Assembly (NCBI GenBank): GCA_014802325.1
Contig: JAAVCK010000026.1
Span: forward strand, 62,001 to 126,000
Direction: 5' to 3'
Source of the DNA: Bacteroides sp.
GTDB lineage: Bacteria; Bacteroidota; Bacteroidia; Bacteroidales; Muribaculaceae
DNA: 64,000 nucleotides
Below are positions 53,499 to 61,143 of this stretch, piece after piece. The notes under the pieces were generated by a model that had not been told where the DNA came from, did no database searches, and was given only the letters and a program-made list of their open reading frames with translations. A program made the position numbers and the translations under genes. Position 1 is the first letter of the stretch. The number at the start of each line of letters is the position of its first letter.

Positions 53499-54824
53499 TT
53501 ACTTGTAGTTGAACCAGCGGATGATTTCGCGGATGGTAGGTTTCTTGCCATACATGAAGATACCTACGCGGTATATCTTGCCTGCTACCCACACCATTCC
53601 GATAAACGATGCCACGAGCAGTGCGAGCGACAGCCAAACTTCCCAGCCGGGTATGCCGTAAGGCACGCGCGCTACCATCACCATCGGCGAGGTGAAAGGT
53701 ATTATCGACGTCCAGAACGCAAGTCCCGAAGTGGGTTCGCCGGCGGCCAGCATGGCAAATATGATGGCGAAAATTATGGGAAAAGTCACTACTGTAGTGA
53801 GCTGACCTGCATCCTGCACATTGTCGACCGACGAGCCTATGGCTGCGAAGATTGAGGCATAGAACAGGAATCCGGCTATCAGGAAGGCTGTCATGGTAGC
53901 TATGAGCTTTATGATGAAGCCTATGTTTGTAAGCAGCAGCATACTCTGAATGAGTTCGACGGCATCCTGATCGCTCACGGCCGCAATATTACCGCTCTGC
54001 ACGGCAGTAATGTCGCTCATAGCGTCGGCAGGTAGCAGTGAGGGGAGTACGGCCGGCATGACGAAGCCTACGAGCCCTATGATGAGCACACCCCATATCA
54101 GTATCTGAGTCAGAGCCACGAGGCTTACGCCGAGTATCTTGCCCATCATGAGCTGAGCCGGCTTGACTGACGATACTACAAGTTCGAGCACACGATTGTT
54201 TTTCTCCTCGATGATGCTGGTCATGATCATCTGACCGTAAATCAGTATGAACATGTAGAGTATAAACGACATAGCCACACCGAGAGCATAGCTTATACCC
54301 GAGCCGAGATTTTCATCGTCGGTCTTGTCGGTTCGTATGGTGGTCATGGGCAGACAGACCTCCGCATCGGCTATAATCTTGTCGATATTTTCTATGTTGT
54401 ATGATCGCAGACGTATATCCTTGACTATATTATCTATCTGACCGGTAATGGCTGATTCGCGCATCATCGACGAAGGACCGTTGGAGTAGAGCTTGAGCTG
54501 TGCCTTATCCGAAGTCAGCACGTTGGCCGGAATCACTAGCACGGCGTCAAATCCGGGGCGCGTAAGAGCCGAGTCGACTGATTCGGTGCAGGGAAAGAAT
54601 TCCACTTCATCAAATCCGTGCATCTCGCTGTAGATGCTGCCGGAATTGTCGATAACCAGGATTTTCGACTCGCTTGAGCCGCCGCCTATCAGCATGATGA
54701 GAGCGGGGAGCACCATGAGAAATACCATAAGAAGCGGCATTAATATGGTGGTGATGATGAAGCTTTTCTTTGATACGCGTTCGAGATACTCGCGGCGTAT
54801 TATGAGGTCGATTTTCGATTTCAT
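53499..54824 (-). CDS. ABC-2 type exporter permease (NatB-like)
   Basis: A 441-residue membrane protein. One N-terminal helix (about 20-45) leads a large periplasmic loop (about 45-185). Five or so helices follow (YALGVAMSFILYMFILIYGQ, then LVALTQILIWGVLIIGLVGF, and a late LTTVVTFPIIFAIIFAMLAA). This is the ABC-2/NatB layout, used to export small molecules or ions. EEKNNRVLELVVSSVKPAQL is the conserved cytoplasmic coupling segment. Its start overlaps the ATPase stop by 4 bases. Substrate unknown. Confidence 0.9.
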   Translation of the reverse strand: MKSKIDLIIRREYLERVSKKSFIITTILMPLLMVFLMVLPALIMLIGGGSSESKILVIDNSGSIYSEMHGFDEVEFFPCTESVDSALTRPGFDAVLVIPANVLTSDKAQLKLYSNGPSSMMRESAITGQIDNIVKDIRLRSYNIENIDKIIADAEVCLPMTTIRTDKTDDENLGSGISYALGVAMSFILYMFILIYGQMIMTSIIEEKNNRVLELVVSSVKPAQLMMGKILGVSLVALTQILIWGVLIIGLVGFVMPAVLPSLLPADAMSDITAVQSGNIAAVSDQDAVELIQSMLLLTNIGFIIKLIATMTAFLIAGFLFYASIFAAIGSSVDNVQDAGQLTTVVTFPIIFAIIFAMLAAGEPTSGLAFWTSIIPFTSPMVMVARVPYGIPGWEVWLSLALLVASFIGMVWVAGKIYRVGIFMYGKKPTIREIIRWFNYK

Positions 54825-55765
54825 TTTTCAGTATTGTTGAGGTTTGACTTCTCTACGGCGCGGATAAAAATGTCGTTCATGGAAGCGATGCTTTCCTTAA
54901 ATCCGGCAATTTCCACGGTGGAGTTGATGATTTCGATAGCGTTGCGTACCGATGCGTCTTCGTTGAGGCGGAACAGCAGCGACGGACGTCCCTGACCATC
55001 GCTTACGCCTGGAACAAAGTCTGACGCTACGGGGTCGAGCGCCTTGATTAGCTCGGGTGTGACACCATTGTAAGTTACCTCGTAGCGGTTGCCGAAAAAT
55101 TGGCGGCGTATTTCCTCTACATTTCCCGTCAGGATGTTGTGGCTCTGATTGATAAGAGTGATGTGGTCGCATATTTCCTCTACGGAAGCCATGTTGTGGG
55201 TAGAGAATATGATGGTCGAACCGTTGTCGCGCAGATTGAGTATCTCACTTTTTAGCAGATTCGCGTTGATGGGGTCGAATCCCGAAAAAGGTTCGTCAAA
55301 TATCAGCAGTTTGGGTTTATGGAGCACGGTGACGATAAACTGCACTTTCTGGGCCATGCCTTTCGACAGTTCCTCCACTTTCTTATCCCACCAGTCGAGG
55401 ATATCGAATTTCTCAAACCAGCTGCGCAGGCTGCGCGTAGCTTCCGAGGCCGACAGTCCTTTCAGCCTGGCGAAAAATACGGCCTGGTCGCCGACTTTCA
55501 TTTTCTTATACAGACCGCGCTCTTCGGGGAGGTAGCCTATGTACTCCACATCGTTTTGAGTGAGCGGATGGCCGTCGAATGTCACTATGCCCGAATCAGG
55601 CGCTGTGATATGGTTGAGTATTCTTATTAAAGTGGTTTTTCCCGCGCCGTTGGGTCCGAGAAGACCGTAGACCGAGCCTCGGGGAATTTCTACCGTCACG
55701 TCGTCGAGAGCCGTGTGGTTGGCATAGCGCTTTGTGATGTTGCGGGCGCTTATGATATAGTCCAT
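54821..55765 (-). CDS. ABC exporter ATP-binding protein (NatA-like)
   Basis: A 314-residue ATPase. Walker A is GPNGAGKTT (about 36-44), the Q-loop follows in YLPEERGLYKKM, the signature is ELSKGMAQKVQF, Walker B is LLIFDEPFSGFDP and the H-loop is FSTHNM. A C-terminal extension (about 215-314) is common in NatA-type proteins. Coupled to the permease by an ATGA overlap, and 18 bases after the membrane protein gene. Confidence 0.94.
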   Translation of the reverse strand: MDYIISARNITKRYANHTALDDVTVEIPRGSVYGLLGPNGAGKTTLIRILNHITAPDSGIVTFDGHPLTQNDVEYIGYLPEERGLYKKMKVGDQAVFFARLKGLSASEATRSLRSWFEKFDILDWWDKKVEELSKGMAQKVQFIVTVLHKPKLLIFDEPFSGFDPINANLLKSEILNLRDNGSTIIFSTHNMASVEEICDHITLINQSHNILTGNVEEIRRQFFGNRYEVTYNGVTPELIKALDPVASDFVPGVSDGQGRPSLLFRLNEDASVRNAIEIINSTVEIAGFKESIASMNDIFIRAVEKSNLNNTEK

Positions 55766-55783
55766 GAGAATTATGATGTTTGG

Positions 55784-56344
55784 TTAGTATTCATCTATGT
55801 CGTTGAGCTCCTCCTTCATCATCCGGATCTGAGCGGCCAGACGGGCATTTTTTATAAGTCCGATGATTGAGCCTATTATTACGCCCGAGATAAACCCGAT
55901 GAGAATCGCCATATCGTTTTGCTCATACATCACGATGCCGAGAAATGTGAGCAGCGGCGCGCCGAGACACATACCTGCGATTCGGAATTTACCGCGGAGC
56001 GATTCGAGATTCACGGTGCTCTCAAGCGCTCGCTTTATGGAGCTACGAGTTATGTCGATACGGTCGGTCTTCAGCCCGAGCACGAGTTGTAGGGTAGCCA
56101 TTATCACGAAGAAGCATACGGCTGATATGACAAGGGCGTGAGAGAATTTCCACAGCGGTATGAACATAAGCGGCGACAGGCCGCATATTACAGCCATGCG
56201 GTAAAACTGTGCGCTCAGCTTGTCGCGTGTGGAAGATACCAGATGCAGAGCTACCCGCTGTTCTATTCCCTCGGCCGACGAAGGCGGGAGGGTGGAGCGG
56301 GTGTCGATATTGTTCCAGGTTCGTTTCAGTTCGTCGATAGTCAT
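55784..56344 (-). CDS. Four-helix membrane protein, possible anti-sigma factor
   Basis: A 186-residue protein of no family I can name. A cytoplasmic N-terminal part (about 1-45, MTIDELKRTWNNIDTRSTLP) precedes four membrane helices (MAVICGLSPLMFIPLW, ALVISAVCFFVIMATLQLVL, IAGMCLGAPLLTFLGIVMY, ILIGFISGVIIGSIIGLI) and an acidic tail. It overlaps the ECF sigma gene by 4 bases. A membrane protein in that position is often the anti-sigma factor, so that role is proposed, but no zinc HxxxCxxC motif is present. Confidence 0.65.
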   Translation of the reverse strand: MTIDELKRTWNNIDTRSTLPPSSAEGIEQRVALHLVSSTRDKLSAQFYRMAVICGLSPLMFIPLWKFSHALVISAVCFFVIMATLQLVLGLKTDRIDITRSSIKRALESTVNLESLRGKFRIAGMCLGAPLLTFLGIVMYEQNDMAILIGFISGVIIGSIIGLIKNARLAAQIRMMKEELNDIDEY

Positions 56345-56850
56345 GGTTCGGTTTGGTTGGCTTTATCGATGAGTTTAAGTTTGATGCGCCGCAGTCGAAC
56401 TGCGACATTGTTGCGCGACAGCCCCGTCATTTCGGCTATATCGTCGTAGGAATATTCGTCGAGCCACAGCAATATAATAGCCTTGTCGAGCTTGCCCAGA
56501 CTGTATATCAGCCTATACATGGTGCGCAGTTCGTCGGTCTTAGATGAGTCCTCGGCTCCGATTTCAGGAGCGTCGTCGATATGTGAAATCATCGATGAGT
56601 GACGGTCGTATCTACGGAAATACGACACACACGTATTGATGGCCACACGGTAGATCCACGATGAAATCTTCGATGAACCCCGATAGGAATCAATCCCTTG
56701 CCAAAGATTGGCCAGCACCTCCTGATAGAGGTCTTTGAGGTGATTCTCGTCGTTGGCATACATATAGCATACCTTGAGCATCATCGGTCGATGTTGCTTC
56801 ACGAGGTCGAGGAAATATTGCTCCTTTTCTATGTCGCGCCGTGTATTCAC
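56341..56850 (-). CDS. ECF-family RNA polymerase sigma factor
   Basis: A 169-residue sigma factor. Region 2 (about 15-85) has RPMMLKVCYMYANDENHLKD, LYQEVLANLWQGI and SWIYRVAINTCVSYFRR. Region 4 (about 105-165) has YSLGKLDKAIILLWLDEYSY, DDIAEMTGLSRNNVAVRLRR and IKLKLI. It is the first gene of an operon with the membrane protein and the ABC exporter. No TAnnTTTG box precedes it; two AAGTCAAAA repeats 22 bp apart lie upstream (56869-56899). Confidence 0.93.
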   Translation of the reverse strand: MNTRRDIEKEQYFLDLVKQHRPMMLKVCYMYANDENHLKDLYQEVLANLWQGIDSYRGSSKISSWIYRVAINTCVSYFRRYDRHSSMISHIDDAPEIGAEDSSKTDELRTMYRLIYSLGKLDKAIILLWLDEYSYDDIAEMTGLSRNNVAVRLRRIKLKLIDKANQTEP

Positions 56851-56935
56851 TTCTTATATGACGCGGAAAAGTCAAAATAATTACACTTATAAGTCAAAAA
56901 AATTTCATCAATGCTCCGACATACGAATTATTTCG

Positions 56936-56943
56936 TAAATTTG
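56936..56943 (+). promoter_or_regulatory. -7 promoter box abutting the PASTA gene
   Basis: TAAATTTG fits TAnnTTTG; only CTGT separates it from the ATG at 56948, so the transcript would be leaderless. No -33 box at the usual distance. Confidence 0.5.
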
Positions 56944-56947
56944 CTGT

Positions 56948-57529
56948 ATGAAACGTCTTCTGATACATCTTTGTGCAATGGCCGTAGCTGTATTGCTCGT
57001 AGGCTGGCTCTGTATGGTATGGCTCGGTGTGTGGACTCACCACGGAGAAGTGACAGTAGTGCCTGAGGTGAAAGCCCTCAGTTTCGATGAGGCTGCGCGC
57101 ACGCTTGCCGGCGCTGATCTGCACGCTCATCTGCTCGATTCTGTCTATGATGCCAAACTGCCCGCCGGAGCGGTGATCAACCAGAACCCCCGTCCCGGCG
57201 CCAAGGTAAAGCCAGGACGCACTGTATATGTCACCATCAATGCATTCACTCCGCGCATGGTCACCATTCCGTCGCTTGCCGACAATTCAGCCCGTCAGGC
57301 CCGCACTACACTTACCGGTCTCGGTATCACCCGCATCACCGAGCGCCGCGTGCCCAGTGATTATCATGACCTGGTACTCAGCGTTATCTACAAGGGCAAG
57401 AGGCTTTCGCCGGGTGCGCGTGTGCCAGTCGATGCCACGATCGAACTTGAAGTAGGGCAGGGCACCACCGAGACACCCGATGACGGCAATGATGAGCCGG
57501 CCGAAGGTGAGGAGCTCGATCTTATATGA
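56948..57529 (+). CDS. PASTA-domain membrane protein
   Basis: A 193-residue protein. One N-terminal membrane helix (about 5-28, LCAMAVAVLLVGWLCMVWLG) leads THHGE and two PASTA domains (about 36-100, VVPEVKALSFDEAARTL through QNPRPGAKVKPGRTVYVTIN; about 103-175, MVTIPSLADNSARQA through SPGARVPVDATIELEVGQG). An acidic tail ends it. PASTA domains bind peptidoglycan-related ligands. In Bacteroidota this gene commonly precedes rluD, as here. No kinase domain is attached. Confidence 0.92.
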   Translation: MKRLLIHLCAMAVAVLLVGWLCMVWLGVWTHHGEVTVVPEVKALSFDEAARTLAGADLHAHLLDSVYDAKLPAGAVINQNPRPGAKVKPGRTVYVTINAFTPRMVTIPSLADNSARQARTTLTGLGITRITERRVPSDYHDLVLSVIYKGKRLSPGARVPVDATIELEVGQGTTETPDDGNDEPAEGEELDLI

Positions 57530-57548
57530 CTAAGCACCAATCCATCTC

Positions 57549-58646
57549 ATGAATTCAGATATGTCTATCATACATATTTCGCCTGACGATACAGAACTTG
57601 ACGACATAGCCGAGGCCGATGCTGCCGCGGGCGATGAGTCCGCAGAGCTGTATGAGCATTTCAGGTTTGTGGCCGATAAAGGTCAGCAGTTGCTCAGGGT
57701 CGATAAATTTCTCGTGGCTCGTCTTGAAGGGAGTTCACGCAATCGGGTCCAGCAAGCCGCCGATGCCGGTTGTATACTTGTCAACGGTAAACCGGTCAAA
57801 AGCAATTACCGCGTGAAGCCGCTCGACGTGGTGAGCGTGGTGATGGATCGCCCCAGATATGAAAACGAGATTATCCCCGAAGATATTCCCCTGGAGATAG
57901 TGTATGAGGATGAGTATGTGCTTGTAGTGAACAAGCCGGCCGGACTGGTGGTACATCCCGGACACGGTAATTACACAGGAACGCTGGTCAACGCTCTCGC
58001 ATGGCATTTCCGTGATAATCCCGATTATGATGTCAACGATCCGCGCATGGGACTCGTGCACCGTATAGATAAAGACACTTCCGGGCTTCTCGTTGTGGCG
58101 AAGACCCCCGACGCCAAGACTCACCTTGGCAAACAGTTTTTCAACAAGACCACCAAACGTGAATACGTAGCGGTGGTGTGGGGCATACCTTCGCCCGAAA
58201 AAGGCACGGTAATCAGCAATATCGGCCGTAATCCGAAAGACCGTCTGCAGATGACCGTGTTGCCCGACGATGATCCCACCGGAAAGCATGCCGTGACGCA
58301 CTACGAAGTGATAAAGCCGCTGAGTCATGTGGCAGTAGTGAAATGTGTGCTTGAAACGGGCCGAACGCACCAGATACGAGTCCACATGAAGCATATAGGT
58401 CATCCGCTCTTCAACGACTCGCGCTACGGAGGCGATGAGATACTGCGCGGTAACCGCACGGCAGCTTACAAGAAGTTCATTACCAACGCGCTCGAAATCT
58501 GCCCAAGGCAGGCTCTGCATGCCCGTACGCTCGGGTTTGTGCATCCGGTGACCGGTGAAGAAATGTTTTTCTCCGCACCCGTACCGCCCGATATGACGGC
58601 TCTGATTGAAAAGTGGGAGCGATATACGGCGGCTGCGAAAGATTGA
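57549..58646 (+). CDS. rluD: RluD-family 23S rRNA pseudouridine synthase
   Basis: A 365-residue RNA-modifying enzyme. An acidic N-terminal extension (about 1-40) leads an S4 domain (about 50-110; RVDKFLVARLEGSSRNRVQQ). The catalytic core follows with VVNKPAGLVVHPGHGNYTGT and the active-site Asp in GLVHRIDKDTSGLLVVAKT. The C-terminal GRTHQIRVHMKHIGHPLFND and RQALHARTLGFVHPVTGE also fit RluD, which modifies helix 69 positions of 23S rRNA. Twenty bases after the PASTA gene, same operon. Confidence 0.92.
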   Translation: MNSDMSIIHISPDDTELDDIAEADAAAGDESAELYEHFRFVADKGQQLLRVDKFLVARLEGSSRNRVQQAADAGCILVNGKPVKSNYRVKPLDVVSVVMDRPRYENEIIPEDIPLEIVYEDEYVLVVNKPAGLVVHPGHGNYTGTLVNALAWHFRDNPDYDVNDPRMGLVHRIDKDTSGLLVVAKTPDAKTHLGKQFFNKTTKREYVAVVWGIPSPEKGTVISNIGRNPKDRLQMTVLPDDDPTGKHAVTHYEVIKPLSHVAVVKCVLETGRTHQIRVHMKHIGHPLFNDSRYGGDEILRGNRTAAYKKFITNALEICPRQALHARTLGFVHPVTGEEMFFSAPVPPDMTALIEKWERYTAAAKD

Positions 58647-58696
58647 AAAAATTGTTAAACATTCAGACACGCGGTGGAATATTAAGAGAAAAGTGT

Positions 58697-58704
58697 TAAT
58701 TTCG
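58697..58704 (+). promoter_or_regulatory. Weak -7-like box upstream of the acyltransferase gene
   Basis: TAATTTCG differs from TAnnTTTG at one place and lies 60 bases before the ATG at 58765. Confidence 0.3.
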
Positions 58705-58764
58705 CAATAAATATTCTCATTTGTCAGCCATCGCTCTCCTGATGGTAACCATATATAAATATAT

Positions 58765-59940
58765 ATGTCAATGGAATCCAATTACGATTTTTCTGATATA
58801 GCTCCATACGATAACGAATTATTTAAAGAAAAACTTGCCGCCCTGTTTGACGAGCCGGCTTTTCGCCACGCTGTCACTTCGGTAATGCCCGATGTAGACT
58901 TTGATACTTTCATCAAGCAGCTTGAAGCAATTCCCGATAAGGACTCGTTTCAGCGCATAGTCATGGGGCCTATACTTGAGCGCATAGCCGACACCACTAC
59001 CGACGGCATTACGTATTCAGGCCTTGAAAATGTAGATCCCTCCTGCCGGTATACTTATATAACCAATCATCGCGATATAGTGCTTGACTCGGCGTTTCTG
59101 AATCTCGGATTTCTGCGCAACGATATGCCTACCAGCGAGATAGCTATAGGCGATAACCTCCTGATATATGAGTGGATCAACGATCTGGTGCGTATTAACA
59201 AGAGCTTTATCGTAAAAAGAAACCTCGGTATCCGTCAGGCTCTTGAGGCTGCCCGCCAGCTCTCGGCATACATCCATTACGCTGTGTGCGTCAAGGGCGA
59301 AAGTGTATGGATAGCCCAGCGCGAAGGTCGCGCCAAGGACTCTACCGACAATACACAGGAGAGTGTGCTGAAGATGCTTGCACTCGCAGGCGATGAGGAT
59401 ACACCGGCCACTCGTCTTGCAGAAATAAATATCACTCCGGCCACAATCTCCTATGAATTTGACCCCAACGACTATCTGAAGGCACGCGAATTTCTGATGC
59501 GTCACCGCGATCCTGACTTCAAGAAGTCACAGCATGATGACCTCTTCTCGATGGAGACCGGTGTGCTTCAATATAAAGGACGCGTGCATATATCAGTGGC
59601 GCGCTGCATCACTCCCCAGCTACTTGATTTACCGCATGATATGGATAAAGCGGATCTGTTCAAGACCGTGGCTCACCTCATTGACTGCCGTATTCACAGC
59701 GGATACAAGATTTTCCCCATCAACTACATAGCCTACGGCCATGCTTTCGGCAGCGACATGTATGCCGACCGCTACACCCCCGAGGAAGAAAAGACTGTCA
59801 TAGACTATATCGAAAGTCGTCTTGACAAAGTTGATCTCCCTGATGTGACACCTGAAGAGCGTGACTTTATGCGGCAGAGCCTGTGGGAAATGTATGCCAA
59901 TCCACTCAAAAATAAGCTCACCGCGAGCACTATATGTTAG
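58765..59940 (+). CDS. Glycerol-phosphate acyltransferase-like protein
   Basis: A 391-residue protein of the PlsC/PlsB acyltransferase superfamily. It shows TNHRDIVLDSAFLN (block I), AIGDNLLIYEWINDLVRINK, SFIVKRNLGIR (block II) and WIAQREGRAKDS (block III, with Glu-Gly). In block I the His and the second Asp are five residues apart, whereas the standard motif is HxxxxD, an oddity of this family or a changed active site. Probable role: phospholipid or lipid acylation at the inner membrane. First of a four-gene run with the phosphoesterase, Tex and FolK-like genes. Confidence 0.82.
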   Translation: MSMESNYDFSDIAPYDNELFKEKLAALFDEPAFRHAVTSVMPDVDFDTFIKQLEAIPDKDSFQRIVMGPILERIADTTTDGITYSGLENVDPSCRYTYITNHRDIVLDSAFLNLGFLRNDMPTSEIAIGDNLLIYEWINDLVRINKSFIVKRNLGIRQALEAARQLSAYIHYAVCVKGESVWIAQREGRAKDSTDNTQESVLKMLALAGDEDTPATRLAEINITPATISYEFDPNDYLKAREFLMRHRDPDFKKSQHDDLFSMETGVLQYKGRVHISVARCITPQLLDLPHDMDKADLFKTVAHLIDCRIHSGYKIFPINYIAYGHAFGSDMYADRYTPEEEKTVIDYIESRLDKVDLPDVTPEERDFMRQSLWEMYANPLKNKLTASTIC

Positions 59941-59958
59941 CCCTCGTCAATCAGGCCA

Positions 59959-61134
59959 ATGAGATTACAGTATATTCCTCTTCTGATTATTATTTTTCTT
60001 AACGTCGGCGTCGATATCTATATCGCCCGCGGATTACGTGGACTTGTAAAAAAGGCTCATATAGCCCTGAGTATTCTGCTGCTTGCTGTAGTGGTGGCTA
60101 TACTGTTTATGCCTGTGCGTTCGAGTGGCGGGTCAGTGGTTCTGGCCACCATGTGGATGCTGTTTGCATATCTCACCGTATATGCGTCGAAATATGTGTT
60201 CATAATCTTCAGTCTGCTCTCACGCCTCCCGCGTCTGTGGCACGGACGCCGCTGGTGGTGGCTCAATGTGACGGGTGCACTGCTCGGTTGGATCACGTTT
60301 GGTGTAATGTGGTGGGGTGCGATCGTCAATCGGTTCAATATCGATGTAGAGCGTGTCACGGTTGAGATACACGGACTACCCGAGCAGTTTGACGGATATA
60401 CCATCGCACAGATCTCCGACCTTCATGTAGGTACATACGGCAATGACACCACCTATCTGCATCGTGTGGTCGAGGCCGTCAATTCGCTTCATCCTGATGC
60501 GATAATGTTTACCGGCGATATCGTCAATTCCCGGGCGGCTGAACTGATACCTCACGCCGCTACACTCGGCCGTCTTTCAGCCCCCGACGGCGTATTCTCC
60601 ATAATGGGTAATCATGACTATGGCGACTATAGTGACTGGCCCTCGGCCGAGGCAAAAACTGATAACCTCGCAAGTCTTCATCGCATGCAGAAAGAAATGG
60701 GATGGAAGCTCCTGCTTAACACTACCGATTATCTTCGTCGCGACAGTGCAGTGGTGGCAGTGATAGGTGTGGAAAATATAGGAGATCCTCCTTTCCATGT
60801 CTACGGCGATCTTGAGAAAGCATATGCCACTCCGGGCGACAGCATTACCAAGATTTTGCTGTCGCACAATCCGGCTCACTGGGTCATGTCGATAGCCGAC
60901 GATCCTGATAAAAACATAGCACTTACATTGTCGGGCCACACTCATGCCATGCAGGTGGAGGTGGCCGGATGGTCGCCGGCCGTGTTCCGCTACCGCACGT
61001 GGGGCGGTCTGTATGAGTCGGACCGTACGACCAACAAACTTTATGTGAACATAGGTATAGGCACCGTGGGAATGCCCGCGCGAATAGGTGCTACTCCCGA
61101 GATCACTCTCATCACTCTGAAACGATTACCATAA
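59959..61134 (+). CDS. Membrane-anchored metallophosphoesterase
   Basis: A 391-residue protein. Four hydrophobic N-terminal segments (about 3-25, 32-55, 58-85, 104-125) lead a calcineurin-like domain from about 140. The metal-binding motifs are all there: ISDLHVG, MFTGDIVN, MGNHDYGD, LLSHNPAHW and LSGHTHAMQ. This group includes LpxH- and YkuE-like phosphoesterases; the substrate is not evident, but a lipid-linked one would fit the membrane anchor and the acyltransferase 18 bases upstream. Confidence 0.9.
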   Translation: MRLQYIPLLIIIFLNVGVDIYIARGLRGLVKKAHIALSILLLAVVVAILFMPVRSSGGSVVLATMWMLFAYLTVYASKYVFIIFSLLSRLPRLWHGRRWWWLNVTGALLGWITFGVMWWGAIVNRFNIDVERVTVEIHGLPEQFDGYTIAQISDLHVGTYGNDTTYLHRVVEAVNSLHPDAIMFTGDIVNSRAAELIPHAATLGRLSAPDGVFSIMGNHDYGDYSDWPSAEAKTDNLASLHRMQKEMGWKLLLNTTDYLRRDSAVVAVIGVENIGDPPFHVYGDLEKAYATPGDSITKILLSHNPAHWVMSIADDPDKNIALTLSGHTHAMQVEVAGWSPAVFRYRTWGGLYESDRTTNKLYVNIGIGTVGMPARIGATPEITLITLKRLP

Positions 61135-61143
61135 CTACCATAG

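Noticed and set aside
53365-53637. N-terminal extension of the TPR-LuxR gene
   Set aside because: It would cross the terminator of the neighbouring operon and hide the signal peptide; the ATG at 53364 is the sensible start.
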